A stretch of 7,846 nt of DNA, taken from assembly GCA_022615595.1 (NCBI GenBank), contig JAKEGI010000048.1:1-7846 (forward strand), in the 5' to 3' direction. Source of the stretch: Bacteroidales bacterium (GTDB lineage Bacteria; Bacteroidota; Bacteroidia; Bacteroidales; VadinHA17). The notes below the pieces were generated by a model. It was not told the DNA's origin. It searched no databases and saw nothing but the letters and a program-made list of their open reading frames with translations. Position numbers and translations under genes: made by a program. This document shows positions 1-6,177 of this stretch, one piece after another; the stretch's first letter is position 1; every line of letters begins with the position of its first letter.

Positions 1-1029
1 ATCTTTACTTTTGGCCGTCACCCTCTTTATGCATTCATTCCTGATTCGAAGAAGCAATATCTTAAATTCACAGAGCGTAAGAGTGCGGGTGGCCTCGGTT
101 TCGGCCTTGCCCTGCCGTCTGATTCGGCACAGTTCTCATTGATCCTGAACGATGTACCTTCAGAATCGTGGTTTATGCAGACAAATGCCAGGCGCGACAC
201 ATTCATGGTATGGATAACTGACCCTGCCGTTTATGACCTCGATCTCATTGAGGCATTCGTAACCTTTCCCTTCACAGACAGCACGGGAGTGATCATACAG
301 CGTACCGATACTGTGAATATGAGATATTTAAAACCCCCTCTGCCCAGGGGAGGCGCCGGAAGAAAGCCGGCCCTCATCCTGAACACCAATGTAAGCGGGA
401 AGCTCAGACCGGGAACAATGCCTCTCTTTATCTCAGCCACTCCACTTGCTGACCCGGATACCTCAAAAATCACTCTTACAGAGATCATTGACTCTGTACA
501 GACCAGGCTCGTTCCTCGCTTCGAGAAAGACAGTTCAGATATCAGGCGCCTGAGGATGTCAACACCGCTGAAGCCGGGTGTAAACTACTCACTTGTTTGC
601 CGGGGCGGTTCATTTACCGATATATACGGAATGGTGACTGACTCGGTGAACTACAGAATCTCTGTGACCACGACAGAGGACTACGGAAGTGTAACAGCAA
701 ATCTTACCGGATATGAGGGCCCGGTTATTATACAACTGGTGGCGGAAAAAGAGAGGATCGTTGGTGAAAGGGCGGTAACAAGTCCCGCAACGGTCAGCTT
801 CGGGTTGCTTGACAAAGGACGCTACAGGCTCAAGGCGATTTACGATTATGATGGAAGCGGCACCTGGACAACAGGGGACTTCGACCTCAGAAGGAGACCG
901 GAGCCAGTGACTTATTATAAAGGCGAGCTGGATGTTAAGATTAACTGGGAGGTCGAGCAGGACTGGGATCTGAGTAAAAAGTTCGTCAAGGACGTCTCTC
1001 TCAGGAACAAGCCGGGAGCAAAGAAATAA
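1..1029 (+). CDS. Ig-like domain surface protein, C-terminal part (5' end outside window)
   Basis: The frame is open from base 1 to the TAA at 1027-1029, giving 342 residues of a protein whose start lies upstream; the TTG at 139 is only an internal codon. The sequence is rich in beta-strand-like segments and short turns, resembling Bacteroidota proteins with an N-terminal bacterial Ig-like (Big_5 type) domain, usually exported lipoproteins of about 500-600 residues. The C-terminal part has an acidic turn at residues 282-292 (DYDGSGTWTTG) followed by a PEPVTYY stretch, typical of the end of these proteins. No signal peptide or lipobox can be judged because the N-terminus is missing. Residues about 111-120 (KPPLPRGGAG) are encoded by a GC-rich hairpin sequence that looks inserted in frame. 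The GH125 gene starts 6 bp after the stop, so co-transcription is likely. Function is unknown; a cell-envelope role is inferred from family resemblance. Confidence 0.7.
   Translation: MFTFGRHPLYAFIPDSKKQYLKFTERKSAGGLGFGLALPSDSAQFSLILNDVPSESWFMQTNARRDTFMVWITDPAVYDLDLIEAFVTFPFTDSTGVIIQRTDTVNMRYLKPPLPRGGAGRKPALILNTNVSGKLRPGTMPLFISATPLADPDTSKITLTEIIDSVQTRLVPRFEKDSSDIRRLRMSTPLKPGVNYSLVCRGGSFTDIYGMVTDSVNYRISVTTTEDYGSVTANLTGYEGPVIIQLVAEKERIVGERAVTSPATVSFGLLDKGRYRLKAIYDYDGSGTWTTGDFDLRRRPEPVTYYKGELDVKINWEVEQDWDLSKKFVKDVSLRNKPGAKK
334..357 (+). repeat. GC-rich hairpin element inside a coding region
   Basis: CCCCT (335-339) pairs with AGGGG (346-350) around the loop CTGCCC, followed at once by the palindrome GGCGCC (352-357). 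The element is read in frame as part of a proline/glycine-rich linker in the Ig-like protein. Its composition differs from the bases around it and resembles small C-run/G-run palindromic repeats that I recall from intergenic DNA of Bacteroidota. Only one copy is visible here, so calling it a dispersed repeat is inference. Confidence 0.35.
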
Positions 1030-1035
1030 GAATAT

Positions 1036-2463
1036 ATGGCATCACGACGCAGGTTTATCAGGAACAGTATTGTGGCAGGGGCGGCAGTCACAGCAGGTTT
1101 TTCTGCCTTTGCCGGGATGAGGCAGGAAAAATGGATTTCAAACAGGCCACCGGCAAAGCAGCGAAAATTCCAGAGCAGGGCAGTTGAAGAGACAATCAGG
1201 GAGGTAAAGTCATATCTGGGTGAAACGGAACTGGCATGGCTGTTTGAGAACTGTTTTCCCAATACACTTGACACCACCGTAAACTATTCTGAGAAAGAAA
1301 ACAGGCCTGACACATTTGTCATAACAGGGGATATCCATGCAATGTGGCTTCGTGATTCAACAGCACAGGTGTGGCCCTATATTTCCCTGACTGCATCAGA
1401 CGGCAGGCTGAAGGACCTGATCGCCGGAGTGATCAACAGGCAGGTGAGGTGCATACACATTGACCCCTATGCGAATGCCTTCAATGACGGTCCGGGTCAG
1501 AGTGAATGGATGAACGACCTCACTGAAATGAAGCCGGAGCTGCATGAGAGAAAATGGGAAGTTGATTCTCTCTGCTATCCCGTAAGACTGGCACACGGAT
1601 ACTGGAAGGCAACCGGTGACACGTCTGTCTTTGACGCCTCCTGGGCCGAAGCTATGAGGATTATAATACGCACCTTCAGGGAGCAGCAGCGCAAGGATGG
1701 TCAGGGGCCATACCGGTTCCAGAGAGTGACCGGATGGCAGACAGACACCGTGGCAGGAGCAGGATATGGCAACCCCATAGTGCCTGTGGGCCTTATCGTT
1801 TCCATCTTCAGGCCTTCGGACGATGCCACCACATGGCCGTTTCTTATTCCCTCGAACTATTTTGCAGTCAGATCTCTGAGGCAGATTGCAGAGATAGCTG
1901 ACACTGTTCTGAAAGACGGGATATTGAGCAGCGATGCAATAAAACTGGCCGGTGAGGTTGATGCGGCACTGGCCTTATATGCCAGGGCGGTACATCCGCA
2001 GCACGGCGAGATCATCGCGTACGAGACTGACGGCTATCACAATTACAATTTCATGGATGACGCCAATGTCCCGAGCCTGCTCTCCATGCCTTACCTCGGT
2101 ACTATTGACCGCAGTGATCCGCTTTATCTCAGGACCAGGAGCTTTGTTCTGAGCAAGAGCAACCCGTACTATTTCTCCGGTATCATGGGTCACGGAGTCG
2201 GGAGCCCTCATACGGGGAGTAACCGCATATGGCCCATTGCCATCACGGTGAAAGCCCTCACGGCAAATAACGACTATGATGTGGTGGCATCGCTTAAGAT
2301 GCTTAAGAGTACGCATGCAGGCACCGGGTTCATGCATGAGTCGTTTATGAAGGATGACCCCACTCAATTCACCAGAAAATGGTTTGCCTGGGCCAACACA
2401 CTGTTTGGTGAGCTTGTTCTCGACACATACCGGACCAGGCCCGGATTGTTAAAAGAAGTATAA
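1036..2463 (+). CDS. GH125 exo-alpha-1,6-mannosidase, Tat-exported
   Basis: This 475-residue protein belongs to glycoside hydrolase family 125 (formerly DUF1237), metal-independent inverting enzymes that release terminal alpha-1,6-linked mannose from N-glycans or mannans. Family motifs visible are DIHAMWLRDSTAQVWPY (from D99), YANAFND (145-151), EVDSLCYP (the likely acid D177), MDDANVPSLLSMPYLG (from M340) and GTGFMHESF with the likely catalytic base E435; catalytic roles are assigned by analogy with clostridial and streptococcal GH125. Length is normal. The N-terminus SRRRFIR (3-9), then a hydrophobic stretch and AFA|G at 24-27, fits a twin-arginine signal with cleavage near residue 26, so it probably acts in the periplasm. 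The ATG at 1036 is chosen because it gives the complete Tat signal; no Shine-Dalgarno is seen. It sits 6 bp after the Ig-like gene and 11 bp before a ROK kinase, suggesting coupling of mannose release and phosphorylation. Confidence 0.93.
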   Translation: MASRRRFIRNSIVAGAAVTAGFSAFAGMRQEKWISNRPPAKQRKFQSRAVEETIREVKSYLGETELAWLFENCFPNTLDTTVNYSEKENRPDTFVITGDIHAMWLRDSTAQVWPYISLTASDGRLKDLIAGVINRQVRCIHIDPYANAFNDGPGQSEWMNDLTEMKPELHERKWEVDSLCYPVRLAHGYWKATGDTSVFDASWAEAMRIIIRTFREQQRKDGQGPYRFQRVTGWQTDTVAGAGYGNPIVPVGLIVSIFRPSDDATTWPFLIPSNYFAVRSLRQIAEIADTVLKDGILSSDAIKLAGEVDAALALYARAVHPQHGEIIAYETDGYHNYNFMDDANVPSLLSMPYLGTIDRSDPLYLRTRSFVLSKSNPYYFSGIMGHGVGSPHTGSNRIWPIAITVKALTANNDYDVVASLKMLKSTHAGTGFMHESFMKDDPTQFTRKWFAWANTLFGELVLDTYRTRPGLLKEV

Positions 2464-2474
2464 ACACTGACATA

Positions 2475-3428
2475 ATGAAAAATGTAGTTGCTGGCGTAGA
2501 TATTGGAGGTACCAATACTATCATCGGATTTGTTGATTCTGAAGGTAAAATAATTGCTGAGGATCGGCTCTCGACGCCCGATTATGCATTTGCAGATGAT
2601 TTTGTCATCGCTCTCGATGAGAAGCTCAGGGAGATGGCGTCGGGTCTGAAAGAGGTAAATATTGCCGGCATTGGTATAGGCGCTCCGAATGCCAATTTCA
2701 ATAAAGGCACAATTGAGTTGGCGCCCAACCTAAGGTGGAAGGGCATCATCCCGCTTGTCAGGCTGACGGAGCGTCGTACAGGGCTGAAGACCAGGATCAC
2801 CAACGATGCCAATGCAGCTGCTCTCGGCGAGATGCTTTTCGGCGGGGCAAAGGGGATGAAACACTTCATTATTCTGACTCTCGGCACCGGGCTTGGCAGC
2901 GGTATTGTTGTGGACGGGGAGGTTGTCTACGGCCACACCGGTTTTGCAGGTGAGCTCGGACATATGACTGTTGCCGAAGGAGGCAGGGTATGCGGCTGCG
3001 GACGGCGCGGATGCCTTGAAACATATGCCTCGGCAACAGGGCTGGTAAGGACCGTACTGGCGCTTCTGAGCGACAGGCGCGACCAGAGCACATTGCGTGA
3101 GCTGAAAAGCACAGACATAACCTCAAGAAGAGTGGCAGAGGCGGCAGCAGCAGGTGACCTGATAGCCGTTGAAGCCCTCGATCAGACGGCACGCATGATA
3201 GCACTCGGAATAGCCAATGCTGTCATCTTCTCAAGCCCGGAGACAATATTTCTGTTTGGCGGACTGGCAAAGGCCGGAGAAGCACTTATGGAGCCTGTAA
3301 GAAGATATGCTGATGAGCTGGTGCAACCTGTCTTCAGGGGCACTTTTAAAATAGAACCTTCCGGCCTTCCCGAGGCCAATGCTGCCATCCTTGGCGCCTC
3401 AGCCCTCATCTGGAAAGAGATGAAATAA
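2475..3428 (+). CDS. ROK family sugar kinase (paralogue 1)
   Basis: This 317-residue protein is a complete ROK (repressor, ORF, kinase) family sugar kinase, expected to transfer phosphate from ATP to the 6-hydroxyl of a hexose or N-acetylhexosamine in the cytoplasm. Visible features in order are the phosphate-binding DIGGTN (9-14), NDANAAA with the catalytic base D111, the LGTGLGSG loop (136-143), the substrate-contact and zinc segment GELGH (E160, H163) and the zinc cysteines C173, C175 and C180 in CGCGRRGCLE. There is no N-terminal helix-turn-helix, so it is a kinase and not a NagC/Mlc-type repressor. It starts 11 bp after the GH125 gene, which favours mannose as a substrate, but glucose, GlcNAc or ManNAc are equally open from sequence. 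A close paralogue begins at 7288. The ATG at 2475 puts the DIGGTN motif at the usual distance from the N-terminus. Confidence 0.93.
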   Translation: MKNVVAGVDIGGTNTIIGFVDSEGKIIAEDRLSTPDYAFADDFVIALDEKLREMASGLKEVNIAGIGIGAPNANFNKGTIELAPNLRWKGIIPLVRLTERRTGLKTRITNDANAAALGEMLFGGAKGMKHFIILTLGTGLGSGIVVDGEVVYGHTGFAGELGHMTVAEGGRVCGCGRRGCLETYASATGLVRTVLALLSDRRDQSTLRELKSTDITSRRVAEAAAAGDLIAVEALDQTARMIALGIANAVIFSSPETIFLFGGLAKAGEALMEPVRRYADELVQPVFRGTFKIEPSGLPEANAAILGASALIWKEMK

Positions 3429-3429
3429 A

Positions 3430-3461
3430 TTTGCTTCCTTTGTTCATATGTGATAACTTTG
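3430..3461 (+). promoter_or_regulatory. Bacteroidota-type promoter before the CBM9-like gene
   Basis: TTTG at 3430-3433 (-33 element) and TAACTTTG at 3454-3461 (-7 element, consensus TAnnTTTG) are separated by 20 bp, the spacing expected for the primary sigma factor of this phylum. Transcription would start about 5-8 bp downstream, leaving a leader of roughly 35-40 nt before the ATG at 3506. The -33 element begins 2 bp after the stop codon of the ROK gene. It probably drives the four-gene unit 3506-7194. Confidence 0.65.
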
Positions 3462-3465
3462 CAAT

Positions 3466-3501
3466 ATTGGTTCTCTTTGTTCAGAAGTAAGCAAAACCAA
3501 T
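3466..3501 (+). promoter_or_regulatory. Inverted repeat spanning the likely start of transcription
   Basis: ATTGGTT (3466-3472) and AACCAAT (3495-3501) form a perfect 7-bp inverted repeat with a 22-bp spacer. It starts just after the -7 element and ends 4 bp before the ATG at 3506. It could be an operator for a dimeric regulator or a leader hairpin covering the ribosome landing site. A direct repeat TTTGTTCA (3439-3446 and 3476-3483) lies in the same gap. No regulator gene is seen nearby. Confidence 0.35.
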
Positions 3502-3505
3502 CGGG

Positions 3506-4159
3506 ATGAAAACTATTGAAGTCAGCAAACTGAAAACTGCGGAGATTTTTCCGTCAATGGCAGAAATATCTGCCAGGCTCGATGAGTTTGGCGAGGGCCA
3601 TGCCATTGATGCCGTCAACTGGAAGGAGTTCTCATACAAGCCTGACGTGAGATTCAACATAGCCTGGGGAGAGCACGAGATTTACATCAAGTATTATGTC
3701 AGGGAATCAAATGTAAAGGCGGAGAAAAGCAAAACCAATGAAATGGTCTGTGAAGACTCCTGTGTCGAGTTTTTTGTTTCGCCGGCAGACGACGGGCTTT
3801 ACTATAACCTGGAATTTAATCCTATCGGTACTGCTCTCATGGGTTCAGGGCACGGGAGGCATGACAGCGCAAGGGCTGATGCCGGCATTGTTGATGGCAT
3901 CCGCCGCCTCACCAGCATGGGCAATGAGCCTTTCGGTGAGAGAACAGGAGATATGCGCTGGTCAATCACACTAGCAATACCTCTGAAGACATTTTTTCAT
4001 CATGAGACAGGCAACCTGAAGGGAAAGAGCTTCAGGGCCAATTTTTACAAATGCGGTGATAAACTCAGTAACCCGCATTTTGTCACGTGGAATCCCGTAG
4101 GCACGGAAAGACCTGATTATCACAGACCTGAGCACTTTGGAATTCTGAAGTTTGTTTAG
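3506..4159 (+). CDS. CBM9-like carbohydrate-binding protein, apparently cytoplasmic
   Basis: This 217-residue protein looks like a stand-alone carbohydrate-binding family 9-like (DOMON-type beta-sandwich) domain. Supporting segments are FNIAWGEHEIYIKYYV (50-65), the CEDSCVEFFVSP strand (82-93), NLEFNPIGT (101-109), RWSITLAIPL (151-160) and the C-terminal FRANFYKCGDK...HFVTWNPV...YHRPEHFGILKF block, a pattern usual in this family. No signal peptide, lipobox or membrane segment is present: the N-terminus MKTIEVSKLKTAEI is polar. It is the first gene of the 3506-7194 unit, behind a good promoter and 21 bp before the PFK gene. Whether it binds a sugar inside the cell, helps an enzyme or acts as a sensor cannot be told from sequence. 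It carries no catalytic motif that I can recognise. The ATG at 3506 is the only plausible start before the first conserved strand. Confidence 0.78.
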   Translation: MKTIEVSKLKTAEIFPSMAEISARLDEFGEGHAIDAVNWKEFSYKPDVRFNIAWGEHEIYIKYYVRESNVKAEKSKTNEMVCEDSCVEFFVSPADDGLYYNLEFNPIGTALMGSGHGRHDSARADAGIVDGIRRLTSMGNEPFGERTGDMRWSITLAIPLKTFFHHETGNLKGKSFRANFYKCGDKLSNPHFVTWNPVGTERPDYHRPEHFGILKFV

Positions 4160-4180
4160 GCGCTGAAAAATATATATGCT

Positions 4181-5386
4181 ATGGTTAAAGGAAATGCAGT
4201 CATAGGGCAGTCTGGCGGCCCGACATCAGTTATTAATTCAAGTCTTGCAGGGGTTATCACCGCGGCGAAGGCCTCGCGTGTAATCAGTGGCATCTATGGG
4301 TTGAATTATGGTATCGAGGGCCTTATGAATGAATGGTTCTTTGACCTTGGAGCACAGCCTGAACGCGTTATTGCCGGATTGCGTCATACGCCGTCCTCCG
4401 CACTTGGCTCATCGCGGCATAAGGTGAAGGAAGAAAATATGCCACAGATACTGAATGTCCTTAAAAAGTATGATATCCGCTTTTTCTTCCTTATAGGAGG
4501 GAATGATACTATGGACACCATCAACAGGGTGGAGGCATATTGCAGGAAGCAGGGTTATGAGCTTGTGGGGGTGGGCATTCCCAAGACTGTTGACAATGAC
4601 CTCTTCGGGACCGATCACACACCGGGCTTTGCCTCTGCCGCCTGGTCGAACACTCTCAGCGTCATGCAGGCCGGATTCCTTGCCCGTGACATGAAAAAGG
4701 TTGATCAGTTTGTTGTTTACCAGACAATCGGCCGTGATGCCGGATGGCTGGCTGCAGCAACGGCCATGGCCAAAAGGGAGGAGGATGACGCTCCTCACCT
4801 GATCTACACTCCTGAACACCACTTTATCACTGAAAAGTTCCTCGATGATGTCGGTCAGACTCTCAAGCGCTACGGCTGGGTCTCCGTCGTCTGCGGCGAA
4901 GGACTAAAGTTCGCTGACGGCACACCCGTGAGTGCCTCTGTCGTGAAGGACAAATTCAGCAATACCGAGTTCGGGGCAATGGGCGGAGCAAGCGTCGGGC
5001 TGAATCTCCATCGTATGATAACGTCAAAATTCGGACTCAGGGGTGAGTTCCAGATAACCGAGTCGCTCATTATGAGCGACTTCGTAAGGGCGCTCCCTGT
5101 TGACCTTGAAGAGGCATACCAGTGCGGTCTCCGCGCGGTTGATCTTGCCGAAAAAGGTGAATCGGGATATATGGTTACGATATTAAGGAGCTCTGACAAT
5201 CCCTACTCCGTTACATACGGGAAGGTGCCACTGAACGATGTGGCGGTGGCAGCCAGACCGATGCCGGAAGAGTATTTCAACAGGGATGGCAACTTTGTCT
5301 CGGAGGCCTTCATAAAATATATGAAGCCCCTGGCGGGCGAGCTGCCTGATTTTGTAAGGCTTGAAAAAACAATGGTAAAGAGATAG
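4181..5386 (+). CDS. pfp: 6-phosphofructokinase, pyrophosphate-dependent type
   Basis: This 401-residue protein is a phosphofructokinase that converts fructose-6-phosphate to fructose-1,6-bisphosphate in glycolysis. Motifs in order are the N-terminal GQSGGPT (9-15), GGNDTMDT (106-113), PKTVDND (134-140, catalytic D138) and QTIGRDAGWLAA (181-192). Phosphoryl-donor choice in this family follows two positions: ATP enzymes have Gly at both E. coli sites 104 and 124, while PPi enzymes have Asp and Lys. Here they are D109 and K135, so pyrophosphate is the predicted donor and the reaction should be reversible. Length fits the roughly 400-residue bacterial PPi-type clades and exceeds the 320-residue ATP enzyme PfkA. 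It lies in a tight unit, 21 bp after the CBM9-like gene and 12 bp before the PIG-L gene, linking the unit to glycolytic entry. The ATG at 4181 places the GQSGGPT loop correctly; an ATG at 4176 is out of frame. Confidence 0.92.
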   Translation: MVKGNAVIGQSGGPTSVINSSLAGVITAAKASRVISGIYGLNYGIEGLMNEWFFDLGAQPERVIAGLRHTPSSALGSSRHKVKEENMPQILNVLKKYDIRFFFLIGGNDTMDTINRVEAYCRKQGYELVGVGIPKTVDNDLFGTDHTPGFASAAWSNTLSVMQAGFLARDMKKVDQFVVYQTIGRDAGWLAAATAMAKREEDDAPHLIYTPEHHFITEKFLDDVGQTLKRYGWVSVVCGEGLKFADGTPVSASVVKDKFSNTEFGAMGGASVGLNLHRMITSKFGLRGEFQITESLIMSDFVRALPVDLEEAYQCGLRAVDLAEKGESGYMVTILRSSDNPYSVTYGKVPLNDVAVAARPMPEEYFNRDGNFVSEAFIKYMKPLAGELPDFVRLEKTMVKR

Positions 5387-5401
5387 GAGGATAATGTAAT
5401 G
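5385..5401 (+). promoter_or_regulatory. Strong Shine-Dalgarno with a start-stop minimal ORF before the PIG-L gene
   Basis: AGGAGG at 5385-5390 overlaps the TAG stop of the PFK gene and lies 8 bp before the ATG at 5399. Between them is ATG-TAA (5394-5399), a start directly followed by a stop, whose last A is the first base of the real ATG. The other starts in this window show no comparable Shine-Dalgarno, as usual for Bacteroidota, so this one stands out and supports the start at 5399. Confidence 0.6.
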
Positions 5402-6166
5402 GCAACGGAATTCAACAAGGTTGTTCTTTCAATCAACGCACATCCTGATGATGCTGAGGCATGGAACGCAGGTGTGCTGAAACTGCTTCATGAGAAAGGG
5501 TACACGATTGTGATAGCCACCATGACCGGAGGTGATCTTGGAGGGTGCAACATGAGCATGGAGGAGACGGCCCGTGTCAGGTTCGAAGAGGCAAAAACCG
5601 CTGCGGCAGTGCTTGATGCTGAATATTTCTGCCTCGGCGGTATTGACGGCTCGCTCTATGATACCAGGGAGATGAGGCTAAAGACAATATCCCTGCTTCG
5701 CAAGGTAAGGGCTGGTATTGTATTCACTCATCTTCCGAACGACTACCATCCTGATCACAGGGCAACAGCAGCTATCGTGGAGGCAGCAGCGATGGTCGCC
5801 TCGCTTGACCCGGTGCCTGTGCCGGAGAAGCCGCTTGAAGTCACCCCTCTTTTATATCACTCGTCTCCGTTAACGCTCAGTGATCCGATAGGCGCCCAGC
5901 TGACACCGCCTCACTTCTTTGTCGATGTCACCAGCGTGGTAAGCACAAAGATTGAGATGCTCGGAAAGCATATTTCGCAGCTTGAACTGATGAAACACAT
6001 GCACCGTATAGACGATTTCTTCGGTTATGTCCTTGAAGGCAACCGCAGCTACGGACGCATGGTTGGCGTTGATTATGCCGAGGTTTACTGGCAGCACCTC
6101 GGAGGCGGATTCCAGAAGGACCCCCAGGTTCAGCGTGACCTGAGTAAATTCATTGTAAAACAGTAA
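5399..6166 (+). CDS. PIG-L family zinc deacetylase, possible amino-sugar N-deacetylase
   Basis: This 255-residue protein is a PIG-L/LmbE-like deacetylase, a zinc enzyme family removing N-acetyl groups from GlcNAc-containing substrates (GlcNAc-PI, GlcNAc-malate, GlcNAc-inositol and others). The two signatures are AHPDDAE (14-20; zinc ligands expected at H15 and D18, base at D17) and HPDHR (117-121, ligand H117 with H120 nearby). The segment TGGDLGG (43-49) and RFEEAKTAAAVLDAE match the usual Rossmann-like core, and the length is normal. No signal peptide is present, so it should be cytoplasmic. BshB of bacillithiol synthesis is a possible alternative, but the neighbours (PPi-PFK 12 bp upstream, SIS isomerase 11 bp downstream, ROK kinases around) favour a phosphorylated amino sugar as substrate, in the role NagA normally fills. 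That substrate is inference; the family call is secure. Confidence 0.9.
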   Translation: MATEFNKVVLSINAHPDDAEAWNAGVLKLLHEKGYTIVIATMTGGDLGGCNMSMEETARVRFEEAKTAAAVLDAEYFCLGGIDGSLYDTREMRLKTISLLRKVRAGIVFTHLPNDYHPDHRATAAIVEAAAMVASLDPVPVPEKPLEVTPLLYHSSPLTLSDPIGAQLTPPHFFVDVTSVVSTKIEMLGKHISQLELMKHMHRIDDFFGYVLEGNRSYGRMVGVDYAEVYWQHLGGGFQKDPQVQRDLSKFIVKQ

Positions 6167-6177
6167 CATATACGACC

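Noticed and set aside
139..141. TTG as a possible start of the first gene
   Set aside because: The same frame is open to base 1 with similar composition and plausible beta-strand sequence, so the gene enters from upstream and the TTG is a leucine codon.
1975..2367. 130-codon open frame on the - strand inside the GH125 gene
   Set aside because: It lies wholly opposite a gene with catalytic motifs, has no recognisable domain and starts without any promoter or ribosome site; it is a by-product of codon use on the + strand.
2735..2953. 72-codon frame on the + strand overlapping ROK paralogue 1, rich in Cys/His/Arg
   Set aside because: Although zinc-finger-like at first glance, it is a shifted reading of the ROK catalytic and phosphate-loop region and has no start context.
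2475..3428. ROK protein as a transcriptional repressor of the cluster
   Set aside because: Repressor ROK proteins carry an N-terminal winged helix of about 80 residues; both ROK proteins here begin directly with the DIGGTN phosphate motif.
3429..3505. Riboswitch or small RNA in the gap before the CBM9-like gene
   Set aside because: The gap is only 77 bp, half of it promoter, and shows no recognisable aptamer; the simple inverted repeat does not justify such a call.
4409..4822. 137-codon open frame on the - strand inside the PFK gene
   Set aside because: It is antisense to the most conserved PFK motifs, whose constraint explains the absence of stops.
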